Shown here: positions 19,976-30,552 of the stretch, in pieces
How positions within the stretch are numbered: position 1 is the stretch's first letter
How the letters are laid out: every line of letters begins with the position of its first letter
Source: Methylobacterium sp. NEAU K
GTDB taxonomy: Bacteria > Pseudomonadota > Alphaproteobacteria > Rhizobiales > Beijerinckiaceae
Assembly: GCF_030700285.1 (NCBI RefSeq)
Contig: NZ_JAUYZJ010000015.1
Coordinates: 61,716 to 125,715 of the forward strand
Reading direction: 5' to 3'
Length of the DNA stretch: 64,000 nt
Notes under the pieces: model-generated
What the model was told of the DNA's origin: nothing
The model's input: the letters and a program-made list of their open reading frames with translations, nothing else
The model's database searches: none
Made by a program: the position numbers and the translations under genes

Positions 19976-20455
19976 TCAGAGCACCTTCAGCAGCGCCTCG
20001 GCGCCGGAGGCCTCGGCCTTCGACGGGGTCTCCTCGACGTTCAGAATCCGCACCACGCCGTCCTCGACCAGCATCGAGTAGCGCTTCGAGCGGATACCGA
20101 GGCCGAACCCGGTGCCGTCCATCTCCAGGCCGATGGCCTTGGCGAAGTCGGCGTTGCCATCGGCCAGGAATTCCAGGCCCTCGGCGCCGCTCGCCTTCGA
20201 CCACGCGTCGAGCACGAACACGTCGTTGACGCTCGTGACCGCGATGGCGTCGACGCCGCGGGCGAGGATCTCGTCCTTCTTGGCTACGAAGCCGGGCAGG
20301 TGGCTGCGGTGGCAGCTCGGCGTGAAGGCGCCCGGCACGCCGATCATCACCACGCGCCGGCCCTTGAACACGTCGTCGGTGGTGCGGGCGATCGGACCCT
20401 CAGGGCCGATCACCCGGAAGGTCGCCTGGGGCAGATGGTCGCCGACCTGGATCAT
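19976..20455 (-). CDS. Peroxiredoxin, Prx5 type
   Basis: 159-residue thiol peroxidase that reduces H2O2 and organic peroxides. The peroxidatic Cys48 is in VPGAFTPSCHRSHLPG, the Prx5/PrxD signature. It is the only cysteine in the protein, so the resolving thiol must come from glutathione/glutaredoxin or another partner. Start ATG at 20455. Divergent from yqgE across 161 bp, in which an inverted TTGTCC-GCT-GGACAA (20575-20589) could be an operator. Confidence 0.93.
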   Translation of the reverse strand: MIQVGDHLPQATFRVIGPEGPIARTTDDVFKGRRVVMIGVPGAFTPSCHRSHLPGFVAKKDEILARGVDAIAVTSVNDVFVLDAWSKASGAEGLEFLADGNADFAKAIGLEMDGTGFGLGIRSKRYSMLVEDGVVRILNVEETPSKAEASGAEALLKVL

Positions 20456-20616
20456 CGCGGGTCCCTCGTTGCCGCGCGCTCGGATCGCACGCGTGAGAAG
20501 CGCGCCTGACCTAGCGTGATGGGCGGGGCCTGTCGAGGAAGCGGCAGCCGCTTTCCGCAGCGGAGCGGCGCGCTTTGTCCGCTGGACAAGCTGGGGGGGC
20601 GGCGTAGCATGCGCGC

Positions 20617-21237
20617 ATGTCGAACCCAGCGTCCCCAGCGCAAGCCGCGCTCACAGGATCGAGCTTCCTCGACGGGCAGTTCCTCGTGGCGATGCCCGGG
20701 ATGGCGGATGAGCGCTTCGCCCGCGCGGTGATCTACGTCTGCGCCCACTCGGCCGATGGCGCGATGGGCATCATCGTGAACAAGGCGGCCACCGACATCA
20801 GCATGCCGGACCTCCTGGTCCAGCTCGACGTCGCTTCGGATGCGGACGCGATCCGGCTGCGCGAGCGAGTCGGGCACATGCCGGTCCTGATGGGCGGCCC
20901 CGTGGAGGGACGGCGCGGCTTCGTGCTGCACACCGACGACTTCCACATCCAGCAATCGACGCTGATCATCGACGACGGCATCTGCCTGACGGCCACCGTC
21001 GAGATCCTGCGCGCCATCGCCAGCGGCGAGGGGCCGGCGAGTGCCGTCCTGGCCCTCGGCTACGCCGGCTGGCAGGCGGGCCAGCTGGAGAGCGAGATCA
21101 TGGCCAACGGCTGGCTCAACTGCCCGGCCGATCCGGCGCTGATCTTCAACACCGACCTCGAGGCCAAGTACGAGCTGGCCCTGCGGACCAACGGCATCGA
21201 CCCCGCCATGCTGTCGATGACCGCCGGGCGGGCCTGA
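20617..21237 (+). CDS. YqgE/AlgH family protein
   Basis: 206-residue member of the conserved DUF179 family; biochemical role unknown, with links to alginate regulation in Pseudomonas. Family landmarks are [43 protein letters not shown] and [13 protein letters not shown]. Start ATG; no strong ribosome site. It converges on the Pro-rich protein gene with 4 bp between stop codons, so transcripts must overlap. Confidence 0.93.
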   Translation: MSNPASPAQAALTGSSFLDGQFLVAMPGMADERFARAVIYVCAHSADGAMGIIVNKAATDISMPDLLVQLDVASDADAIRLRERVGHMPVLMGGPVEGRRGFVLHTDDFHIQQSTLIIDDGICLTATVEILRAIASGEGPASAVLALGYAGWQAGQLESEIMANGWLNCPADPALIFNTDLEAKYELALRTNGIDPAMLSMTAGRA

Positions 21238-21241
21238 GGGT

Positions 21242-22249
21242 CTATTCCTGGGGTACGTCGCCGCCGCCGGCCGCATCCGGGTTCATCCCGTCCACGGCGG
21301 GTTCCATGGCGGGCTTGGGCCGGGGCCTGCGCGGGGCGGCCGCGGCAGTGGGAACCGCCGTGTTGGCGCCGAGCCGCGAGGCGAGCGCCAGCGCCCGGTT
21401 CTCGGTGACCCGCAGGTGGCAGAAGCCGTGGGTCCCCTCACGGGCGTAGCCGCGGCAGAGCTGCTCCCGGTCGGCCGAGAAGGCCGCCTGCTCGCTCACG
21501 ACCGGCCGCACGTCCTCGCGCCGGGCGCGCTGGGTCATCACCTTGTAATTGTCGCGCACCGCCTTGTCGGCCACGCCTCGCGCCGCGTCGAATTCGCCGG
21601 CGCGCGGGATCAGGCCGGCGGCGGCCGGTCCCCAGAGGCCGGCGGGCGTGGTCGCGCAATCCGCGGCCGAGAAGGTGCAGACCGGACCCTGGCCCAGCAT
21701 CGAGACCAGGACCCCGCCCTCGACCACGTCGAAGCGCAGGGGGCACTCGGCCCCGGCGGCCTCGAAGCGCGGCACGCCCTCGGGCTTGCCCTCGGAGGCC
21801 AGGGTGATGGGATTGCCTCGCGCCAGCGGCACCGTGCAGGCCTCGGCCGGCTGGGAGATCTTGGTGCCCGGCAGGGTGATCCGCGCCGTGACGGCCGGGC
21901 CGGAGCGCTCCAGCTTCAGCGTTCCGGAAAGCCCGTTGAGCTGGAGATCCTGGCCGATCACGCTGTCCTCGGAGGGGGTCTTCAGCACCACCGGGCGGGC
22001 CGGGGCGGGGGTGGGCCGGGGGGCTTCCGGGGCACCGGGCGGTCCCGGCTCGCCCGGTGCCCCGGGCGCCGCCGGGGCCGGGGGCTGCGCCTCGGGCACG
22101 CCGCGGGGCGGGACCGGCGGCCGCTCGGGCCTGATGCCGAACAAACGCTCGAAGAAGTTCTGGGCCCGCGCCGGAGGGGCGGCGAGCACCGCGGGAACCG
22201 CGACGGCGGCCGCCAGGACGGGGAGCAGGAGGCTGCGGGTCGGGCGCAT
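21242..22249 (-). CDS. Exported Pro-rich protein of unknown function
   Basis: About 335 residues, not assigned to a family with certainty. A signal peptide (to about residue 30, ending PPARAQ) is followed by a Pro/Gly/Ala-rich segment (35-85), then a globular region with six cysteines (ACTVPL, AECPLRF, VCTFSAADC, REQLCRGY, HGFCHLRV). This periplasmic domain is found next to dnaK in related genomes as far as I recall, but I cannot name it. The ATG at 22249 is preferred over a TTG at 22291 because it starts the signal peptide. Divergent from dnaK. Confidence 0.75.
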   Translation of the reverse strand: MRPTRSLLLPVLAAAVAVPAVLAAPPARAQNFFERLFGIRPERPPVPPRGVPEAQPPAPAAPGAPGEPGPPGAPEAPRPTPAPARPVVLKTPSEDSVIGQDLQLNGLSGTLKLERSGPAVTARITLPGTKISQPAEACTVPLARGNPITLASEGKPEGVPRFEAAGAECPLRFDVVEGGVLVSMLGQGPVCTFSAADCATTPAGLWGPAAAGLIPRAGEFDAARGVADKAVRDNYKVMTQRARREDVRPVVSEQAAFSADREQLCRGYAREGTHGFCHLRVTENRALALASRLGANTAVPTAAAAPRRPRPKPAMEPAVDGMNPDAAGGGDVPQE

Positions 22250-22457
22250 CGGGCTCTGACGGGGAAGACGAAGTGGCGGGGCCACACTCAACCCCTTGTC
22301 GAAGCGTTAACACGCCATCGATGGCGCGGACGTGGCAGCGGAGCAACAAAATGCATCCGCACCATTGCGCTCCACACCCCTCCCGGGCCGGATCCTAGCG
22401 GAACCGCAACGAGATAGCGGGAAGACCGGCCGCCGCAGCCAACGCGCAGGCTTCGCC

Positions 22458-22486
22458 TTGCGAGCCCGTCCGGGGCTTCTTATATC
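22458..22486 (+). promoter_or_regulatory. Candidate housekeeping promoter of dnaK
   Basis: TTGCGA, 17 bases, TATATC, about 150 bp upstream of dnaK. Good sigma-70-type spacing and -10 match for a GC-rich genome. The region 22250-22457 shows no gene. Confidence 0.5.
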
Positions 22487-22531
22487 GCCCTCGACGCGGG
22501 ATTATGCGCTGGATTTCAGCCGTTCACGGCC

Positions 22532-22553
22532 CTTGATCCGGCCCGGGTCCCAT
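22532..22553 (+). promoter_or_regulatory. Candidate RpoH (heat-shock) promoter of dnaK
   Basis: CTTGAT, 11 bases, CCCAT, about 87 bp upstream of dnaK. It resembles the heat-shock sigma consensus CTTGAA - CCCAT. Expected for dnaK in alphaproteobacteria. Confidence 0.5.
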
Positions 22554-22639
22554 ACTCACATCATTCTCGACACCGCCATGGGCCGAGCTGCTTCGGGGCT
22601 CGGCGGTCTGCTTGAACGCGACAGAAGAGGGATCCCGCC

Positions 22640-24556
<1,917 letters not shown>

Positions 24557-24578
24557 GGCGCGACTTCGACGGTAGCGT

Positions 24579-24610
24579 GCGGGGCCGGAGCGATCCGGCC
24601 CCGCCTTTGC
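24579..24610 (+). terminator. Intrinsic terminator of dnaK
   Basis: Perfect 11-bp stem (gcggggccgga / tccggccccgc) closed by a GCGA tetraloop, followed by ctttgctt, 22 bp after the dnaK stop. Confidence 0.85.
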
Positions 24611-24740
24611 TTGGCAGGCGCTGTTGCGCGGGCGCCGCAGGAGACCGGCGATCGCTCGAATTCAGCCTCGGGCTGGCCAGCCCGTGCTAGATCGCGACGA
24701 TCGCGAAGGTGCATCAGCCCGCCCATCCTGGTCGCGGCCA

Positions 24741-24842
24741 CATCCTGAGGTACCCGCCCCGGCGGGTCCCGAAGGATAGGTCCAGGGATCAAGGCGCCTT
24801 GTGGAGGCCTCCTTCGAGGCGGCTGCGCCGCACCTCAGGATG
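24741..24842. repeat. Inverted-repeat element between dnaK and dnaJ
   Basis: Perfect 11-bp terminal inverted repeats (catcctgaggt at 24741-24751, acctcaggatg at 24832-24842) flank about 80 bp that contain gaggcctccttcgaggc. The unit looks like a dispersed intergenic repeat of the kind common in Methylobacterium; only this copy is seen here. It fills most of the dnaK-dnaJ gap. Confidence 0.5.
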
Positions 24843-24877
24843 AGGTCGCGGCTGGGATTGTCCGGAGACTGGGTGGG

Positions 24878-26020
24878 ATGTCGAAGCGGGACTATTACGA
24901 GATCCTGGGGGTCACAAAGACCGCCACGGAAAGCGAGATGAAGGTCGCTTTCCGGAAGCTCGCGATGACCTTTCATCCGGACCGCAATCCCGGCGACAAG
25001 GAAGCCGAGATCAAGTTCAAGGAATTGAACGAGGCCTACCAGTGCCTCTCCGACGGCCAGAAGCGCGCCGCCTATGACCGTTTCGGCCACGCCGCCTTCA
25101 GCCAGGGCGGGGGCGGACCCGGATTCGGCAACGAGTTCGGCGACTTCATGTCGGACATCTTCGACAATTTCTTCGGTGACGGACGCGGTGCAGCCGCCCG
25201 CGGCGGGCGCGGCGGGGCGCCGGGGCGCGAGCGCGGGGCCGACCTGCGCTACAACCTCGAGATCACCCTGGAGGAGGCTTTCGCCGGCAAGGCTGAGACC
25301 ATCCGCATCCCGACCTCGGTGAGCTGCGAAGCCTGCGACGGCTCGGGCGCGAAGCCCGGCTCGAAGCCCCGGACCTGCCCGACCTGCGCGGGCTACGGCC
25401 GGGTCCGGGCCGCCCAGGGCTTCTTCGCCATCGAGCGCACCTGTCCGAACTGCCACGGGCGCGGCGAGATCGTCGACGATCCCTGCGCCACCTGCCAGGG
25501 CGCGGGCCGGGTCAACCGCGAGCGTACCCTCTCGATCAACGTGCCCGCAGGGGTCGATGACGGCCTGCGCATCCGGCTCGCCGGCGAGGGCGAGAGCGGC
25601 CTGCGCGGTGGCCCCGCGGGGGACCTCTACGTTTTCCTCTCCATCAAGCAGCATGAGTTCTTCCAGCGCGACGGGGCCGACCTGTTCTGCCGCGTCCCGA
25701 TCTCGATGGTCACCGCAGCGCTGTCGGGCGAGATCACCGTGCCGGTGATCGACGGCACGCAGACCCAGGTGCGGATCCCGGCCGGGACGCAGACCGCCAA
25801 GCAGTTCCGCATTAAGGGCAAGGGCATGCCGGTGCTTCGCTCGCGCGAGGTCGGCGATCTATACATCCAGGTCTTCGTCGAGACGCCGCAGAATCTGACC
25901 AAGCGCCAGCGCGAGCTGCTCCAGGAGTTCGACCAATCGGCCTCCCCGGAGAATCATCCCGAATCGTCCGGCTTCTTTTCCAAGGTGCGGGACTTCTTCG
26001 GGAGCGCCGTCCGGCCGTGA
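24878..26020 (+). CDS. dnaJ: Co-chaperone DnaJ (Hsp40)
   Basis: 380-residue class I J-protein that delivers substrates to DnaK and stimulates its ATPase. The J-domain ([12 protein letters not shown]) carries HPD (FHPDRNPG); a Gly/Phe-rich linker follows ([14 protein letters not shown]). Then come four CxxCxGxG zinc modules ([32 protein letters not shown], about residues 149-206) and the C-terminal substrate-binding domains. Start ATG at 24878. Separated from dnaK by a terminator and a repeat element. Confidence 0.98.
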   Translation: MSKRDYYEILGVTKTATESEMKVAFRKLAMTFHPDRNPGDKEAEIKFKELNEAYQCLSDGQKRAAYDRFGHAAFSQGGGGPGFGNEFGDFMSDIFDNFFGDGRGAAARGGRGGAPGRERGADLRYNLEITLEEAFAGKAETIRIPTSVSCEACDGSGAKPGSKPRTCPTCAGYGRVRAAQGFFAIERTCPNCHGRGEIVDDPCATCQGAGRVNRERTLSINVPAGVDDGLRIRLAGEGESGLRGGPAGDLYVFLSIKQHEFFQRDGADLFCRVPISMVTAALSGEITVPVIDGTQTQVRIPAGTQTAKQFRIKGKGMPVLRSREVGDLYIQVFVETPQNLTKRQRELLQEFDQSASPENHPESSGFFSKVRDFFGSAVRP

Positions 26021-26160
26021 GGCCGGATCCGAAACATGCGATGATCGGTTATGCATCCTGCCGGCGTGGCATGCATACCCTAGGCGCCGAGCCGGCTAGA
26101 CTGTATGACAGCGTCGTCGCCTAGCCTTTCTTTCTCATCCGGCATCAAGGAATTCAGGAC

Positions 26161-26799
26161 TTGCCGCCGCTCCGCCGTCCCAGCGCGAAGGCCCCTGCCG
26201 CCAGGGGTGACATTTTCGGGCCGCGGCGCGACCCACTCGAGGACGAGGCCCGGTTCCTGCGCTCCTGGTTCGAGCGGCCGCTCGTAACCGGCGCGGTGAC
26301 GCCATCGGGCAAGATGCTCGCCCGAACCATGGCGTCCTATGTCGACCCGCGCCGCGAGGGCCCGGTGGTCGAGCTCGGCCCCGGCACCGGTCCCGTGACC
26401 GAGGCGTTGATCCGGCGGGGTGTCGCGCCCGAGCGGCTGATCCTGGTCGAGTTCAATCCCGATTTCTGCCGTCTGCTGACCCGCCGCTTCCCCGGCGTCA
26501 CGGTGATCCGCGGCGACGCCTACGACATGCGCAAGACCCTCAAGACGGTGCTGAACCAGCCGGCCGCCGCGACGATCTCGAGCTTGCCGCTCTTCACCAA
26601 GCCTTTGGAGCTGCGCCTCGATCTGCTCAACGCCGCGCACGACCTGATGCAGCCAGGCGCGCCGTTCATTCAGTTCACCTACGCGGTCGTGCCGCCGATC
26701 CCGGCCCGCTGCGAGGCGGGAAGCTACACTGCCGACCGCTCGAACCGGGTCTGGCTGAACCTGCCGCCCGCCCGGGTCTGGGTCTATCGCCGGCCCTGA
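26161..26799 (+). CDS. pmtA: Phospholipid N-methyltransferase, PmtA type
   Basis: 212-residue SAM-dependent methyltransferase that methylates phosphatidylethanolamine towards phosphatidylcholine, as in Rhizobiales. The SAM-binding motif is VVELGPGTGPVTEAL (about residues 69-83), followed by LVEFNPDFC and SSLPLFTKP, which match the Sinorhizobium-type PmtA rather than the Rhodobacter type. The start is TTG at 26161; no in-frame ATG precedes the conserved N-terminus. The AAGGA about 10 bases upstream may serve as ribosome site. Stand-alone gene between dnaJ and a small exported protein. Confidence 0.82.
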   Translation: MPPLRRPSAKAPAARGDIFGPRRDPLEDEARFLRSWFERPLVTGAVTPSGKMLARTMASYVDPRREGPVVELGPGTGPVTEALIRRGVAPERLILVEFNPDFCRLLTRRFPGVTVIRGDAYDMRKTLKTVLNQPAAATISSLPLFTKPLELRLDLLNAAHDLMQPGAPFIQFTYAVVPPIPARCEAGSYTADRSNRVWLNLPPARVWVYRRP

Positions 26800-26908
26800 G
26801 CTGAACAACGCCTGAGGGAACAAGTCACGTTCTCGTCAACTTATGGGGTCCAGACCTGACGCATGGCCGGTCGCAGAACCGCGGCCAGCGTCATCCGGGA
26901 GGACACCG

Positions 26909-27211
26909 ATGTTCACCAAGACCGCACGCATACGCCTCGCAGCCGCCGCCCTGGCGCTCGGGGGGATCGCCCTCGGGGGCCCCGCGATGGCCGCGCCTCT
27001 GGGCCCAGATGCCAACCTGCACCAGGGCTCCGGCGATATCGTCGCCGTCCAGTACGGCTACGGGCACGGCCGCGGCCATGGCTTCGGACCGCGCTTCGGT
27101 CATCATCACTACGGTTGGGGTCCTGGACGCGGACACCATTACGGCTGGCGGCATCGCGGCTTCGGTCACCATGGTGGCTGGGGCCATCGTCACGGCCACG
27201 GCCGCTGGTAA
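26909..27211 (+). CDS. Small exported Gly/His-rich protein
   Basis: 100 residues. A signal peptide (about 1-28, ending PAMAAP) is followed by a mature part that is dominated by Gly, His, Arg, Tyr and Trp (repeats of GHG, GHHYGW, GHRH). Nearly a quarter of the mature chain is histidine, which suggests metal binding in the periplasm, but no family is recognised. ATG at 26909 is preceded by a ggagga ribosome site. Convergent with deoA through a shared hairpin. Confidence 0.75.
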   Translation: MFTKTARIRLAAAALALGGIALGGPAMAAPLGPDANLHQGSGDIVAVQYGYGHGRGHGFGPRFGHHHYGWGPGRGHHYGWRHRGFGHHGGWGHRHGHGRW

Positions 27212-27222
27212 GGCTAGCGGGA

Positions 27223-27243
27223 GGGCCGGATCCTATCCGGCCC
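27223..27243. terminator. Hairpin at the deoA stop codon
   Basis: Perfect 9-bp stem gggccggat / atccggccc with a 3-base loop; the deoA stop codon lies in the loop and 3' arm. It is between convergent genes and has no T run, so termination is probable but unproven. Confidence 0.45.
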
Positions 27244-28531
27244 CGACCCGCTCGATGATCGCCGGCCGGATAGCGGGCGCCTCCCCCATGCAGTAGGCCG
27301 CCCGCAGGGCCGCTTCGGCCCGGTCTGCGGCGGCCTCGTCGGCCGCGTGGACGATCCCGAGCAGGCCCGCGGAATCCCCGGGACCGGCGAGGTCGGTGAA
27401 CCCGACCCGTGGGTCGACAGCGTCCTCCGGCCGGATGCGGCCGCCGCCGAGCCCGATCACCGCCAGCCCGATCGCCCGCGTGTCGATGCCCGCCACCGTG
27501 CCGGCCAGACGGACCGGCCGCTGCACCGGCGCAGCGGGCAGGTATCGCGTCGGCATATCCAGAAGGTCGCCCGGACCGCCCAGGGCATCGACCATCTCGC
27601 AAAAAATCTCGGCCGCCCGTCCCGAGTCGAGGACCGCTTCCAGCCGTTGGGTGGCTACGGCGGTGTCCGGCGCCAGCCCTCCGGCGGTGAGCATCTCGGC
27701 CCCGAGCGCCAGGGTCACCGCGTGGAAGCGCGGCTCGCGGCGCGCGCCCGTCAGGTAATCGATCGCGTAGGCGACCTCGACGGCGTTGCCGGCCGCACTG
27801 GCGAGCGGCGCGTCCATGTCGGTGATCAGCGCGGCGGTACGCAGGCCCGCGCCGCCGGCCACCGTGACGATGCTGTCGGCCAGCGCCCGCGCCTCCGCCA
27901 GGCTCGCCATGAAGGCGCCGGAACCCTGCTTGACGTCCATCACCAGCCCGTCGAGCCCGGCGGCGAGCTTCTTCGACAGGATCGACGCGGTGATCAGATC
28001 GAGGGATTCGACCGTGCCGGTGACGTCGCGGATCGCGTAGAGGCGCCGGTCGGCCGGGGCCAGCTCGACGGTCTGGCCGATGATCGCGCAGCCGACTTGG
28101 CCGACCACCCGGCGGAACGTCTCCAGTCCCGGGGTAGTGTCGTAACCCGGGATGCTGGCGAGCTTGTCCAGGGTGCCGCCGGTATGGCCGAGGCCGCGCC
28201 CCGAGATCATCGGCACGTAGCCGCCGCAGGCCGCCACCATCGGCGCCAGGGGGAGGCTCACCGTGTCGCCGATGCCGCCGGTGGAGTGCTTGTCCAGCAC
28301 CGGCCCCGGCAGGTCCCAGGCGAGAACACGGCCGGATTCCGCCATCGCCCGGGTCAGCGCCACCCGCTCCGGGAGCGAAAGGCCGCGGAAGAACACCGCC
28401 ATGGCGAAGGCCGCCGCCTGTCCCTCCCCGACCGAGCCCTCCGTGAGGCCCTGGACGAAGGCCCGGATTTCTGCGGGATCGAGGGGCAGGCCGTCGCGCT
28501 TGGTCCGGATCGTCTCCTGCGGCAGACGCAT
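27233..28531 (-). CDS. deoA: Thymidine phosphorylase
   Basis: 432-residue nucleoside phosphorylase family 2 enzyme: thymidine plus phosphate gives thymine and 2-deoxyribose-1-phosphate. Diagnostic stretches are DKHSTGGIGDTVSLPLAP, SGRGLGHTGGTLDKL, DVKQGSGAFM (KxGxGA) and the C-terminal RIRPEDAVD. The ATG at 28531 is 2 bp after the deoC stop (TGA-GC-ATG). Last gene of the cdd-punA-deoC-deoA operon, which degrades nucleosides to free bases and central metabolites. Confidence 0.96.
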   Translation of the reverse strand: MRLPQETIRTKRDGLPLDPAEIRAFVQGLTEGSVGEGQAAAFAMAVFFRGLSLPERVALTRAMAESGRVLAWDLPGPVLDKHSTGGIGDTVSLPLAPMVAACGGYVPMISGRGLGHTGGTLDKLASIPGYDTTPGLETFRRVVGQVGCAIIGQTVELAPADRRLYAIRDVTGTVESLDLITASILSKKLAAGLDGLVMDVKQGSGAFMASLAEARALADSIVTVAGGAGLRTAALITDMDAPLASAAGNAVEVAYAIDYLTGARREPRFHAVTLALGAEMLTAGGLAPDTAVATQRLEAVLDSGRAAEIFCEMVDALGGPGDLLDMPTRYLPAAPVQRPVRLAGTVAGIDTRAIGLAVIGLGGGRIRPEDAVDPRVGFTDLAGPGDSAGLLGIVHAADEAAADRAEAALRAAYCMGEAPAIRPAIIERVGAG

Positions 28532-28533
28532 GC

Positions 28534-29265
28534 TCAGAGCCCCCGAGCCTGCATCAGCGCGCCGAACAGGCTGCTCGCTCCGAGCCTGAAGCGCCCGGGG
28601 CCGACCCAGCCCGCACCCATGACGCGGTCGGCGAGTGCCAGATAGGTCGCGGCGTCGGCGACGCTGCGCAGGCCGCCGGACACCTTCAGCCCTGCCGGGC
28701 GGCCGCTCGCCCGGATCTCGACGAGCATCGCCTCGGCGGCCTCCGGGGTCGCAGAGACCGGGCTCTTGCCCGTGGAGGTCTTGAGGAAGTCCGCGCCCGC
28801 CTCCAAGGCGAGCCGGCTCGCCCGCCGGATCGACTCGGGATCGGCGATCGCGCCGGTCTCCAGGATCACCTTGAGAGTCGCGCTGCCGCTCGTGTCGCGA
28901 ACGGCCTCGACCATGTCCCGGGCCGCGGCCACGTCCCCGCGCAGGAAGGCGCGGTAGGGCAGGACGAGATCGATCTCGTCCGCCCCGTCGCGCAAGGCCT
29001 CGGCGGTGTCGTCGGTCGCCCGCGCGCAATCCTCACCACCTGCGGGGAAGTTGATCACCGTGGCGACCCGGATGCCGCTGCCCTTGAGCGCCCGCGCGCC
29101 CTGCGCGACGAAATGCGGCCAGACGCAGATCGCCGCGACGCCCCCAGCCTTCGCATCCCGGCAGAGCGCGTCGATTCTCGGCTCCGTGCAGGTCTCGGTG
29201 AGGTCGGTGAGATCGAGGAGCGGCAGCGCCCGGCGGGCGACCGCACCGGCATCGCGTTCATCCAT
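28534..29265 (-). CDS. deoC: Deoxyribose-phosphate aldolase
   Basis: 243-residue class I aldolase splitting 2-deoxyribose-5-phosphate to acetaldehyde and glyceraldehyde-3-phosphate. Schiff-base Lys152 is in ADFLKTSTGK and the proton-relay lysine in GLKVSGG (about 184). Its start overlaps the punA stop by 8 bp. Note that no phosphopentomutase (deoB), needed to feed it from the phosphorylases, is in this operon. Confidence 0.95.
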   Translation of the reverse strand: MDERDAGAVARRALPLLDLTDLTETCTEPRIDALCRDAKAGGVAAICVWPHFVAQGARALKGSGIRVATVINFPAGGEDCARATDDTAEALRDGADEIDLVLPYRAFLRGDVAAARDMVEAVRDTSGSATLKVILETGAIADPESIRRASRLALEAGADFLKTSTGKSPVSATPEAAEAMLVEIRASGRPAGLKVSGGLRSVADAATYLALADRVMGAGWVGPGRFRLGASSLFGALMQARGL

Positions 29266-30082
29266 GGCAGGTCTCCTCGGCGGGCAGGCCGGCGACGAAG
29301 GCTCGGACGAGGCGACCGAGATCCTCAGCGGCCCGGGCCGCCACCGCCTTGGTCTCGGCGTGATGGGGGGCGCCCCCGGCGACCCCGGCTGCGAGATTCG
29401 TCACCACGGAGATCGCGGCGACCGGCAAGCCGAGGAAGCGGGCCAGGATCACCTCGGGCGCCGTGGACATGCCCACGAGATCGGCCCCGAGGAGACCCGC
29501 CATCCGGACCTCCGCTGGCGTCTCGAAGCTCGGGCCGGAGAACCACGCGTAGACGCCCTCGCCGAGTCGCATCCCGCAGGCACCGGCCGCCGCCCGGAGC
29601 CGCGCGCGGAGCGCCGGATCGTAGGCATCGGTCATCGGCACGAAGCGGGCGTCGCTCGCCTCGCCGATCAGCGGGTTCAGCCCGGAGAGGTTGATGTGGT
29701 CGGCGAGAAGGACCAGGCTGCCGGGGCCGGTCTCCAGCCGCAGCGACCCCGAGGCGTTGGTGAGGAGCAGACGGGTCGCGCCGAGCCCGTGCGCGCAGGC
29801 GAGCGGCACCCGCATCGCCGCGGCATCACCGCGCTCGTAGGCATGCGCCCGCCCCTCGAACACCAGCACGGGCCGCCCGGCAATCCGCCCGCGATGCAGC
29901 CGGCCGCCATGGCCGCTGACGCCCGCGCCGGGGAAACCCGGGATCTGCCCGTAATCCACCGAGACCCGATCCTCGATCCCGGCCGCGATCCCGCCGAGCC
30001 CGGTGCCCGTCACGAGGGCGCAGGCGTAAGCGCCCGCGAAGCCGGCGGCCCGGAGCGTATCGAGGGCGCTGGCCTCACTCAC
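29258..30082 (-). CDS. punA: Purine-nucleoside phosphorylase, trimeric class
   Basis: 274 residues. Cleaves purine (deoxy)nucleosides with phosphate. The length and the motifs LVTGTGLGG, FPGAGVSGHGGRLHRG, FEGRAHAYERG, LTNASGSLR and GPSFETPAEVRM are those of the trimeric PNP/MTAP family (XapA/PunA), not of hexameric DeoD. Its start overlaps the cdd stop by 8 bp and its end overlaps deoC by 8 bp, which indicates translational coupling. Confidence 0.93.
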   Translation of the reverse strand: MSEASALDTLRAAGFAGAYACALVTGTGLGGIAAGIEDRVSVDYGQIPGFPGAGVSGHGGRLHRGRIAGRPVLVFEGRAHAYERGDAAAMRVPLACAHGLGATRLLLTNASGSLRLETGPGSLVLLADHINLSGLNPLIGEASDARFVPMTDAYDPALRARLRAAAGACGMRLGEGVYAWFSGPSFETPAEVRMAGLLGADLVGMSTAPEVILARFLGLPVAAISVVTNLAAGVAGGAPHHAETKAVAARAAEDLGRLVRAFVAGLPAEETCHG

Positions 30083-30503
30083 CGAGGGTTTCCGGCCCGA
30101 ACGATTCGGGCAGCAGCTCCGCCAAGGTGAAGCTCTTCGCGATCCCGTCCGGACCTGCGGCGTGGATCGGCGTGTCCGGTCGGGCGAATTCGCGGATGCG
30201 CTGGCGGCAGGCGCCGCAGGGCGTCACGAGGCCCGCGCCGTCGCCATAGACCAGGATCGCCGCGATATGCCGGCCGCCGGCCGCAATCATCGCGGCGATC
30301 GCCCCCGCCTCCGCGCAGGTACCGACGGGATAGGCGGCGTTCTCGACGTTGCAGCCGGCATGGATGACGCCCCGCTCGTCGCGCAGCGCCGCTCCGACCC
30401 GAAACCGGGAATAGGGGGCGTGCGCCCGCGCGCGCACCGTCCGGGCGGCCTCGAACAGGGCCGTCAGCCCATCATCACCCTGCCCTGAAACTGCGGCCCG
30501 CAT
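30075..30503 (-). CDS. cdd: Cytidine deaminase
   Basis: 142-residue zinc enzyme that deaminates cytidine and deoxycytidine. The zinc and catalytic motifs are NAAYPVGTCAEAGAI (CAE) and TPCGACRQRI (PCxxC), the homotetrameric type. First gene of the nucleoside-salvage operon. Start ATG at 30503 with agggtgatgatg sequence upstream; the 49-bp gap to the anti-sigma gene stop means its promoter lies partly inside that gene or the operon is read from further upstream. Confidence 0.95.
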   Translation of the reverse strand: MRAAVSGQGDDGLTALFEAARTVRARAHAPYSRFRVGAALRDERGVIHAGCNVENAAYPVGTCAEAGAIAAMIAAGGRHIAAILVYGDGAGLVTPCGACRQRIREFARPDTPIHAAGPDGIAKSFTLAELLPESFGPETLGE

Positions 30504-30552
30504 GGTCGATCTTTGGCACCCGGCGGGGCGCCCTGTCGAGGGCCGGGTGGTC

